Shown here piece after piece: positions 1 to 5,462 of a DNA stretch of 6,295 nucleotides (positions within the stretch are counted from its first letter, which is position 1; each line of letters starts with the position of its first letter). Position numbers and translations under genes: made by a program. The DNA is from Myxococcales bacterium (GTDB taxonomy: Bacteria > Myxococcota > Myxococcia > Myxococcales > Anaeromyxobacteraceae), in NCBI GenBank assembly GCA_021784995.1, contig JAJYHA010000211.1, forward strand, positions 1 to 6,295, written 5' to 3'. The notes below the pieces were generated by a model that worked only from the letters and a program-made list of their open reading frames with translations, searched no databases and had not been told where the DNA came from.

Positions 1-108
1 AGCAATTCCATCTCCAATACCGGCGGCACGTTGACTTTGGACAACGGCACCTTTGTGCTTACCGGCACGAACAATGGCACTGGTGAATTCACCGGCGGCA
101 CACTGCAC
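1..108 (+). other. Foreign-looking beta-repeat coding fragment fused in frame to CheA
   Basis: The first 100 bases are 55% GC, while bases 101-200 are about 76%. Read in frame 1 they encode a Ser/Thr/Asn/Gly-rich peptide with the repeated unit TGGTL and phrases such as LDNGTFVLTGTNNGTGEF. This is the texture of secreted beta-helix, adhesin or autotransporter-associated repeats and is unlike any CheA domain or linker. Codon use is also mixed (aat, act, ttt, ctt, gaa, ggt, aca), whereas downstream codons end almost always in G or C. The frame is open from base 1 and passes without a stop into CheA sequence; the change falls somewhere around 100-120. The likeliest explanation is a chimeric contig end or misassembly; a real fusion is possible but would leave a cytosolic kinase with a surface-protein tail. 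No start codon can be assigned: the TTG at 31 is only the first possible start and has no convincing ribosome binding site. Confidence 0.6.
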
Positions 109-1278
109 CGCGACGCCGGTCCGGAGCGGACGGTCCGCGTCCGGGCGGAGCTCCTGGACGGCTTTCTCGACGCGGTGGGCGAGCTCATCCTGGCGGGCGC
201 CCGGCTGCGAGAGATCGGCCGCGGGCTCCCGCCCGAGCACCGCCCCGAGCTCGACGACGGGCTGGACCGGCTCCACGCGTCGGTGGCGGACCTGCACGAC
301 CGGCTCATGGCGGTCCGCATGATGCCCCTCGACACCATCACCGAGCGCCTGCCGCGCGCGGCGCGCGACCTGGCGCGCAGGACCGGGAAGCAGGTGGAGG
401 TGGAGCTGGCGGGCGCCGAGATCGGGCTCGATCGCGCGATGCTGGAGGCGCTCGCCGAGCCGGTCCTGCACCTCCTCCGCAACGCGGTGGACCACGGGGT
501 GGAGCCGCCGGACGAGCGCGTGCGCGCGGGCAAGCCCGCCGCCGGCCGCGTGACGGTGGTGGGGCGGCGCGAGGGCGATCGCGTCCTGCTCGAGATCGGC
601 GACGACGGCCGCGGCATGGACCCGCGGCGGCTGCGCGAGGCGGCGGTGGCGCGCGGCGCCCTCGGGGCCGGGGCGGCGGCCGCGCTCGACGATCGCGACG
701 CCCTCCTCCTGGCCTGCCTGCCCGGCGTCTCCACCGCCCGCGAGCTGACCGAGGTCTCGGGGCGCGGCGTCGGGATGGACGCGGTGAAGCGCGCGGTGGA
801 GGCGCTGGGCGGCGTCCTCGACGTGGAGAGCGCGCCCGGGCGCGGGACGCGCTGGACCCTGCGCCTGCCGCTCACGGTCGCGGTGCAGCCCATCCTGCTG
901 GTGGGCGTGGGCGGGGAGGTGCTCGGCCTGCCGGTGGCCAAGGTCGAGCGCGCCGTGCAGGTGACGGGCGGGCTCCTCGCCCCGGGCGCGGCGCCGGCCG
1001 GGTTGACGGTGGCGGGGGCCCGGGTCCCGGTCCACGACCTGGGGCGGCTGCTCGGCTTCGGCGCCGCGACGGAGGGCCCGCTCTCGTCGGTGGTGGTGGC
1101 CGAGGCGGGCAGCGCGCGCGTCGGGCTGGTGGTGGACGCGCTGCTCGGGCAGCAGGAGGCGGTCCTGAAGCCGCTGCTCCGCCCCTTCGATCAGGTGCCG
1201 GGGCTCTCCGCGGTGACGGTGCTGGCGAGCGGCCGCCCCGTGTTCGTGCTCGACGTCGCCCGGCTGGTGGCCGCGTGA
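1..1278 (+). CDS. cheA: Chemotaxis histidine kinase CheA, C-terminal part (P3-P4-P5), 5' partial or chimeric
   Basis: CheA autophosphorylates in response to chemoreceptors and passes the phosphate to CheY and CheB; it works in the cytosolic array with CheW. Residue numbers count from the codon at 31. CheA-like sequence begins around residues 33-37 (RTVRVRAELLDGFLDAVGEL), the start of the P3 dimerisation helices (to about 97, ending in DRLMAVRMMPL). The P4 ATPase domain follows: N box HLLRNAVDHG with N151 and D154/H155, G1 box DDGRGM at 191-196, and G2 box GRGVGMD at 244-250. From about 285 to the end lies the CheW-like P5 domain (LLGQQEAVLKPLL is typical). P1, with the phosphorylated histidine, and P2 normally lie in some 250 upstream residues and are missing; their place is taken by the foreign-looking first 100 bases. 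The stop overlaps the cheC start by four bases. P3-P5 look intact, so the family call is firm, but the N-terminus is not trustworthy. Confidence 0.9.
   Translation, partial: SNSISNTGGTLTLDNGTFVLTGTNNGTGEFTGGTLHRDAGPERTVRVRAELLDGFLDAVGELILAGARLREIGRGLPPEHRPELDDGLDRLHASVADLHDRLMAVRMMPLDTITERLPRAARDLARRTGKQVEVELAGAEIGLDRAMLEALAEPVLHLLRNAVDHGVEPPDERVRAGKPAAGRVTVVGRREGDRVLLEIGDDGRGMDPRRLREAAVARGALGAGAAAALDDRDALLLACLPGVSTARELTEVSGRGVGMDAVKRAVEALGGVLDVESAPGRGTRWTLRLPLTVAVQPILLVGVGGEVLGLPVAKVERAVQVTGGLLAPGAAPAGLTVAGARVPVHDLGRLLGFGAATEGPLSSVVVAEAGSARVGLVVDALLGQQEAVLKPLLRPFDQVPGLSAVTVLASGRPVFVLDVARLVAA
19..105 (+). repeat. Two copies of a TGGTL-coding unit, 72 bases apart
   Basis: The 11-base string accggcggcac occurs at 19-29 and again at 91-101, in the same reading frame. 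Both copies encode TGGTL (19-33 and 91-105) although the last two codons differ (acg ttg versus aca ctg). The 24-codon spacing suits one turn or repeat unit of a beta-solenoid surface protein. The second copy ends almost exactly where the CheA-like sequence begins. Only two copies are visible because the window starts here. Confidence 0.5.
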
Positions 1279-1889
1279 CCGCCGCGCCCGCCATCCCGAG
1301 CCAGCGCGAGGTGGGCGCGCTGTGCGAGCTCGCCCGCCTGGGCTGCCGGGACGCGGTCGGTGCCCTGGGCCGGCTGCTGGACGTCGCGCTGGAGATGGAC
1401 GAGCCGGAGGCCTGGGTGGGGCGGGGGCCGGGCGCCATCGCCGACTTCCTGGGCGCCCTCCGGGGCGAGCTGGTCATGGTGGGCCTGCGGCTGGAGGGGC
1501 TGCTCGCCGGACACCTCGTCCTCCTGCTCGGCGACCTGGACGCGCAGCGGCTGGCCCGCCTGCTCGGCGAGCTCGCGCCCAGGGGCTCGTCCTGGGACTC
1601 GGTGGCGGAGAGCGCGGTCATGGAGTCGGGGAACATCGTGGGGAGCGCCTTCGTGTCGGCCATCGCCGACCGCCTGGGCGAGCGGCTCCTGCCCAGCGTG
1701 CCCGTGCTCGCCCGCGGGGGCGGCCGCGAGTGCCTCGAGGCGCTGGTCGAGGGCGCGGCGTCGCGCGTCGCGCTCGCCACCCGCTTCGCGGCCCCCGCGC
1801 CCGCCGACCTGGAGGGGCTGATCCTGCTGCTGCCGGAGGAGGACCGCCTGGCGGCGCTCCTCGCCGCCCTCGAGTTCGCGTACAGGTGA
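1275..1889 (+). CDS. cheC: CheC-family CheY-P phosphatase with one degenerate active site
   Basis: CheC proteins remove phosphate from CheY-P and often pair with the deamidase CheD. The 204-residue length matches the family. Known CheC proteins carry two pseudo-symmetric E-x-x-N active sites. The second is intact here: E117-S-G-N120 within ESAVMESGNIVGSAFVSAIA, followed by the usual RLGERLLPSVP. At the first site the family consensus ELxNIG reads E18-L-A-R21-L-G, so the asparagine that orients the attacking water is replaced by arginine and one site is probably dead. No signal peptide or membrane segment is seen, so it should be cytosolic. The GTG start at 1275 shares four bases (GTGA) with the cheA stop, implying translational coupling; GGTGG at 1266-1270 is a weak ribosome binding site. 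The position directly behind cheA supports a chemotaxis role. A CheX-like or FliY-like single-site phosphatase is the main alternative. No cheD is visible. Confidence 0.82.
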   Translation: MTAAPAIPSQREVGALCELARLGCRDAVGALGRLLDVALEMDEPEAWVGRGPGAIADFLGALRGELVMVGLRLEGLLAGHLVLLLGDLDAQRLARLLGELAPRGSSWDSVAESAVMESGNIVGSAFVSAIADRLGERLLPSVPVLARGGGRECLEALVEGAASRVALATRFAAPAPADLEGLILLLPEEDRLAALLAALEFAYR

Positions 1890-1891
1890 GG
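1884..1891 (+). promoter_or_regulatory. Ribosome binding site of larB
   Basis: AGGTGAGG lies a few bases upstream of the ATG at 1895 and overlaps the cheC stop codon (TGA 1887-1889). It fixes the larB start: the same frame is open for a long way upstream inside cheC, but that part is arginine/proline-rich shadow sequence. The arrangement suggests that ribosomes finishing cheC restart on larB. Confidence 0.65.
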
Positions 1892-1894
1892 CCC

Positions 1895-2638
1895 ATGGAC
1901 GAGCGGGGGGTGCGGAGGCTGCTGGCGCGGGTGCGATCGGGGACGGTGCCCGTCGAGGAGGCCGTGGCCGCGCTGAAGGGCGCGCCCTACGAGCGCCTCG
2001 GCGGGTTCGCGACCGTGGACACCCACCGCCAGCTCCGGGTCGGGATGCCGGAGGTGGTCTTCGCGCAGGGGAAGACGGCGGCGCAGGTGGCGGCCATCGC
2101 CCGCGCGCTGGCGCGGAAGGGGCCGCTGCTCGTCACGCGCCTCGACGAGGGCAAGGCGGGGGCGGTGCGCCGCGCGGTGCGCGGCGCGGTCTACGACCCC
2201 GTCTCGCGCACGCTGCGCAAGGGCCGGATGGCGCTGCCGGTGCGTGGGCCCGTCTGCGTCTGCTGCGCCGGTACGAGCGACATCCCGGTGTGCGAGGAGG
2301 CCGTCGTCACCCTCGAGGTGATGGGCGTGGAGGCGATCCGCGTCTACGACGTTGGGGTGGCGGGCCTGCACCGCCTGCTGGCGCGGCGCCGCGACCTCGA
2401 GCGCGCGGTGGCGGTGGTCGTCGCGGCCGGCATGGAGGGCGCGCTCCCGTCCGTGGTGGGAGGCCTGCTAAGCAAGCCGGTCGTCGGCGTGCCCACCAGC
2501 GTCGGCTACGGCGCCTCCCTCTCCGGGCTGACGCCCCTGCTGGCGATGCTGAACTCCTGCGCGCCCAACGTGACGGTGGTGAACGTGGACAACGGGTTCG
2601 GGGCCGGCTTCGTGGCGGGGCTCGTCGCCCGGGAGTGA
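1895..2638 (+). CDS. larB: LarB, pyridinium-3,5-biscarboxylate mononucleotide synthase (NPN cofactor)
   Basis: LarB carries out the first step of nickel-pincer nucleotide synthesis: it carboxylates C5 of the pyridinium ring of nicotinic acid adenine dinucleotide and releases AMP, giving the biscarboxylate mononucleotide. The 247-residue protein has the family's usual length. The N-terminal region (about 1-110) is LarB-specific, including GFATVDTHRQLRVGMPEVVF and QGKT. The C-terminal part (about 118-245) is the PurE (AIR carboxylase)-like domain with AGTSDIPV at 125-132, GVPTSVGYGAS, and the end motif LNSCAPNVTVVNVDNGFGAG. C222 in that motif corresponds to the catalytic cysteine (Cys221) reported to bond covalently with substrate in Lactobacillus plantarum LarB. 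A C-V-C-C cluster (C121, C123, C124) precedes the AGTSD loop; its role is unknown to me. The protein is cytosolic with no membrane segments. larC starts three bases after the stop, so the two are almost certainly co-translated. LarE, which acts between them in the pathway, is not in the window. Confidence 0.93.
   Translation: MDERGVRRLLARVRSGTVPVEEAVAALKGAPYERLGGFATVDTHRQLRVGMPEVVFAQGKTAAQVAAIARALARKGPLLVTRLDEGKAGAVRRAVRGAVYDPVSRTLRKGRMALPVRGPVCVCCAGTSDIPVCEEAVVTLEVMGVEAIRVYDVGVAGLHRLLARRRDLERAVAVVVAAGMEGALPSVVGGLLSKPVVGVPTSVGYGASLSGLTPLLAMLNSCAPNVTVVNVDNGFGAGFVAGLVARE
2631..2635 (+). promoter_or_regulatory. Ribosome binding site of larC
   Basis: GGGAG lies six bases before the ATG at 2642 and inside the last codons of larB. 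It supports that ATG as the start, which agrees with the N-terminal family motif beginning within a few residues ([15 protein letters not shown]). Confidence 0.5.
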
Positions 2639-2641
2639 GAC

Positions 2642-3820
2642 ATGGCCGCGCTGCTCTACCTCGAGCCGGTGGGCGGGATCGCCGGCGACATGTTCCTGGC
2701 CGCCGCCCTCGACTGCGGCGTCGACCGGGGCGCTCTCACGGCGGCGCTCGGCACGCTCGGCGTGCCCTTCCGGCTCGAGGTGACGCAGGCGGAGGCGCAG
2801 GGGCTCGCGGGGACGCACGTGCGCGTGGTGGCCGAGGGGCCCCAGCCGCACCACCGCCGGCTCGCCGACGTCCGGCGGATCGTGGCAACGAGCGGGCTCG
2901 CGCCCCGGGCGCGCGAGGCGGCCCTGGCGCTCCTCGACTGCATCGGCCGGGCGGAGGCGCGCGTGCACGGCGTCGCGCTCGAGGAGGTGCACCTGCACGA
3001 GGTGGGCGCCGTCGACTCCCTGGTGGACCTGTGCGGCGCCGCGGTGGTGATGGACCTCCTCGGCTGGCCCCGCGCGCTGTCGCTGCCGCCCGAGCTCGGC
3101 CAGGGGATGGCGCGCACCGCGCACGGCCCGCTGCCCGTCCCGGCGCCCGCCACGCTGGAGATCCTGCGCGGGCGGCCGGTCCGGGCCGGCGGCCCGCCCG
3201 GCGAGGCGGTGACACCCACCGGCGCCGCCATCCTGGCCACGCTGTGCGAGATCGGGGAGGCGCCGCTCATGACGCCCCGGCGCACCGGCTACGGCGTGGG
3301 GACCGCGCGCTGGCCCGACCGCGCCAACGTGCTGCGGATGACGCTGGCGGAGACGGAGGAGGCGCTCGCCCAGCGCCGGGGCGTGGCGCAGATCGAGGCC
3401 AACCTCGACGACTGCCCCGGGCAGCTCGTCGCACGCGCCATCGAGGCGGCCCTGGAGGCCGGCGCGCTCGACGCCTGGGCCACCCCCTGCACGATGAAGA
3501 AGGGCCGCCCCGGCCTGGTGCTGGCGGCGCTGGCGACGGACGACCGGCGCGACGCGGTGGCGCGCGCCTTCCTGGCGGAGACCACCACCCTCGGCGTGCG
3601 CGTGCGCCCGGTCGACCGCGTGGAGCTGGAGCGCGAGCACGTCGCGGTGGAGACCGAGCACGGGCCGGTCCGCGTGAAGGTGGGTCGGCTGGGCGGCGCG
3701 GTGCTGGGCGCCCACCCGGAGTACGACGACTGCGCCGCGCGCGCGCGGGAGCGGGGCGTGCCGGTGAAGGACGTGATGGCCGCGGCCCTGGCCGCGTGGC
3801 GCCGGCGCGGGCCGGGGTAG
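2642..3820 (+). CDS. larC: LarC, nickel insertion protein (CTP-dependent cyclometallase) of NPN cofactor synthesis
   Basis: LarC inserts nickel into pyridinium-3,5-bisthiocarboxylate mononucleotide in a CTP-dependent reaction, forming the Ni-C and Ni-S bonds of the NPN cofactor used by LarA-type racemases and epimerases. The 392-residue protein is full length. The N-terminal (LarC1) part shows [16 protein letters not shown] (11-26), [13 protein letters not shown] (117-129) and PTGAAIL. The C-terminal (LarC2, nucleotide-binding) part shows [11 protein letters not shown] (251-260), MKKGRPG (285-291), ETTTLGVR and a closing [20 protein letters not shown]. In L. plantarum LarC1 and LarC2 are joined by ribosomal frameshifting; here they form one uninterrupted frame. 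The long histidine-rich loop seen in many homologues near residue 70 is reduced to PQPHHRR, so any nickel storage by that loop should be weak. The protein is cytosolic. It follows larB by three bases and precedes the sensor kinase by 12. Confidence 0.94.
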   Translation: MAALLYLEPVGGIAGDMFLAAALDCGVDRGALTAALGTLGVPFRLEVTQAEAQGLAGTHVRVVAEGPQPHHRRLADVRRIVATSGLAPRAREAALALLDCIGRAEARVHGVALEEVHLHEVGAVDSLVDLCGAAVVMDLLGWPRALSLPPELGQGMARTAHGPLPVPAPATLEILRGRPVRAGGPPGEAVTPTGAAILATLCEIGEAPLMTPRRTGYGVGTARWPDRANVLRMTLAETEEALAQRRGVAQIEANLDDCPGQLVARAIEAALEAGALDAWATPCTMKKGRPGLVLAALATDDRRDAVARAFLAETTTLGVRVRPVDRVELEREHVAVETEHGPVRVKVGRLGGAVLGAHPEYDDCAARARERGVPVKDVMAAALAAWRRRGPG

Positions 3821-3832
3821 ACTGCCGCCACG

Positions 3833-5419
3833 ATGGACCGAGGCGGGCCGACCCGGCCGGGCGACGCGGCGCAGATCCAGGCGCTGCTGAAGATCTCTCG
3901 CGAGCTGGCCGCGGCCGGTGACGAGGAGGTGCTGTCGGCGGCGCTGGCGCGCGCGCTGGAGGCGCTCTTCCCCGGGCGGAGCTTCTGCATCCGGTTCCTG
4001 GACGCGAAGGCGCTCACCCTCACCTCCCTCTACAGCCGCGGCCGGCTCCGGCCCGGCGCGCGGGAGCGGATCGCGCTCCGCCGCTCCGCCGTGCGGCGGA
4101 CCGGCCTCTCGGAGCCGGCGCTGGTCGCGGCCGGCCTGACCGTGCTCGACGAGGACGAGCCCGTCTTCGAGGGGTGCGACCGCGCGACCGCGGTGCCGCT
4201 GGCCGCCTCGGGGGCCCTCTTCGGCGTCCTGAACGTGGAGTGCGAGGCGGGCGCGCCGGTGGACCCCGCGGAGGACGAGCCGCTCCTGCTGCAGGTCGCC
4301 AACCAGGCGGCGGTGGCCATCCGCATCATCCGCTCGATGGAGGAGGTGAACCACCTCAAGTCCTTCCTCGAGGAGCTGCTCGAGAACGCGAACGCGCTCA
4401 TCGCCGTCGTCAACCGCGAACGCGAGGTGATGGTTTGGAACCGCGCGCTGGCGCGGCTCACCGGCCGGCCCCGGGGAGAGGTGCTGGGCGGACGGCTCGC
4501 CTCGACCGTGGCGCCGGGCGACCGGACCCGGCTGGAGGCGCTCCTCGACCGCGCGTTCGAGGGGGAGCCGGCCACCGGGATCGAGCTCCGGCTGGGCGTG
4601 GCCGACGGCACCCAGGCCCGCGTCACCGTCAACAGCTCCGCCATCTACGGCGCCTCGGGCGACGTGGAGGGGGTCATGCTCATCGGCCAGGACCAGACGC
4701 TCCTGCGCGCGCTGCAGGCGCGGGCCGAGGAGGCGCAGCGGCTCGCCGAGACGGGGCGGCTCGCGGCGGCGGTGGTCCACGAGCTGAACAACCCGCTCAC
4801 GGCGGTGACGGCCTACTCGGAGGCGCTCCTCTCCAAGCTCGCGGTGGCGGGGCACGATCCGGCCGACCTCGAGAAGCTCAAGCGCATCCAGGAGGCCGGG
4901 CTGCGGATCCAGCGCTTCTCGCGCGATCTCATCACCTACGCGCGCCCGCCGCGCGAGGAGCTCGAGCCGGTGGACCTCCCGCGCATCCTGCAGGACGCGG
5001 CCGGCATGTGCGAGCCCGCCCTGCGCGGCGCGGGGGCGCGGATCGAGCTGCGCCTCGCGCCGGTGCCCGCGGTGTGGGGCGTCCGCGGCAGCCTGCTGCA
5101 GGTCTTCGTGAACCTGGTGACGAACGCCGCGCACGCGCTGGAGGGGCGCGGCGGGACGATCGTCCTGGAGCTCGCGCTCGTGGACGATCGCGTGGCGGCG
5201 CGGGTGCGCGACGACGGGCCGGGCATGGAGCCGGAGGTCCGCCGCCGCATCTTCGAGCCCTTCTTCTCCACCAAGCCCGCCGGCAAGGGGACCGGGCTCG
5301 GGCTCTCCATCGTGCAGGGGATCGTCTCGCGGCACGGCGGCGCCGTCGAGGTGGCGAGCGCCCCCGGCCGCGGCGCCAGCTTCACCGTGCTGCTGCCGGT
5401 GAAGCGGCCGCTCGGGTGA
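3833..5419 (+). CDS. Soluble GAF-PAS sensor histidine kinase, NtrB-like catalytic core
   Basis: This is a two-component sensor kinase of 528 residues with no signal peptide or membrane segment, so it should sense a cytosolic cue. Domains in order: GAF (about 12-165, ending in LLLQVANQAAVAIRIIRSM), a short helical linker, PAS (about 184-300, with VNREREVMVWNRALARLTG), a coiled-coil stretch (ALQARAEEAQRLAETGRLAA), HisKA with phosphoacceptor H316 in VVHELNNPLTAV, then HATPase_c with N box NLVTNAAHAL (N427, N431), G1 DDGPGM (460-465), F box FEPFFSTKPAGKGTG and G2 GTGLGLS (486-492). All catalytic motifs are intact. The core resembles NtrB/AtoS-type kinases that partner with sigma-54 activators, but no receiver domain or response regulator is nearby, so it is an orphan in this window. 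The signal and ligand are not evident. The ATG at 3833 is 12 bases after larC; its ribosome binding site is poor (only GGGG near 3813-3817), which may lower expression relative to larC. Confidence 0.92.
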   Translation: MDRGGPTRPGDAAQIQALLKISRELAAAGDEEVLSAALARALEALFPGRSFCIRFLDAKALTLTSLYSRGRLRPGARERIALRRSAVRRTGLSEPALVAAGLTVLDEDEPVFEGCDRATAVPLAASGALFGVLNVECEAGAPVDPAEDEPLLLQVANQAAVAIRIIRSMEEVNHLKSFLEELLENANALIAVVNREREVMVWNRALARLTGRPRGEVLGGRLASTVAPGDRTRLEALLDRAFEGEPATGIELRLGVADGTQARVTVNSSAIYGASGDVEGVMLIGQDQTLLRALQARAEEAQRLAETGRLAAAVVHELNNPLTAVTAYSEALLSKLAVAGHDPADLEKLKRIQEAGLRIQRFSRDLITYARPPREELEPVDLPRILQDAAGMCEPALRGAGARIELRLAPVPAVWGVRGSLLQVFVNLVTNAAHALEGRGGTIVLELALVDDRVAARVRDDGPGMEPEVRRRIFEPFFSTKPAGKGTGLGLSIVQGIVSRHGGAVEVASAPGRGASFTVLLPVKRPLG

Positions 5420-5462
5420 CCGGCGCCCGGAGGCCGCGCACCGTGGCGCGCGGCGCCGGTCA
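5417..5462. terminator. GC-rich hairpin between convergent genes, likely bidirectional terminator
   Basis: TGACCGGCGCC at 5417-5427 and GGCGCCGGTCA at 5452-5462 are an exact 11-base inverted repeat, and each arm contains the TGA stop of the gene that runs into it. The loop holds a second short stem (CGCGC 5435-5439 with GCGCG 5446-5450, loop ACCGTG). There is no T-run on either side, so it is not a canonical intrinsic terminator; in high-GC genomes strong hairpins without a T-run are often found at convergent gene ends. It may end transcription in both directions or only protect the 3' ends of both transcripts. Confidence 0.55.

Noticed and set aside
31..33. TTG at 31 as the true start of CheA
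   Set aside because: The frame is open upstream to base 1, no ribosome binding site is visible, and the following 25 residues do not resemble any CheA segment, so this start would be an artefact of the window or contig edge.
1322..1894. A possible N-terminal extension of LarB reading through cheC in the +1 frame
   Set aside because: The added residues are arginine/proline-rich shadow sequence of cheC, while the ATG at 1895 has a good ribosome binding site and gives the normal LarB length.
872..2371. A 499-codon minus-strand open frame across cheA, cheC and larB
   Set aside because: Same reason: it is antisense to well-supported genes, its residue composition is repetitive, and no motif or ribosome binding site supports it.
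3820..3833. A promoter between larC and the kinase gene
   Set aside because: The gap is only 12 bases and no -35/-10 or sigma-54 (GG-N10-GC) arrangement could be made out with confidence in the GC-rich background.
2290..3921. A 543-codon plus-strand open frame overlapping larB and larC in another frame
   Set aside because: It consists almost wholly of Arg, Gly, Ala and Pro with no recognisable domain, whereas the overlapped frames carry all LarB and LarC motifs.
2468..5335. A 955-codon open frame on the minus strand across larB, larC and the kinase gene
   Set aside because: It lies antisense to three genes with complete family motifs, its translation is a monotonous Arg/His/Gly/Ala/Pro mix with no domain, and long antisense open frames are expected when third positions are nearly all G or C.
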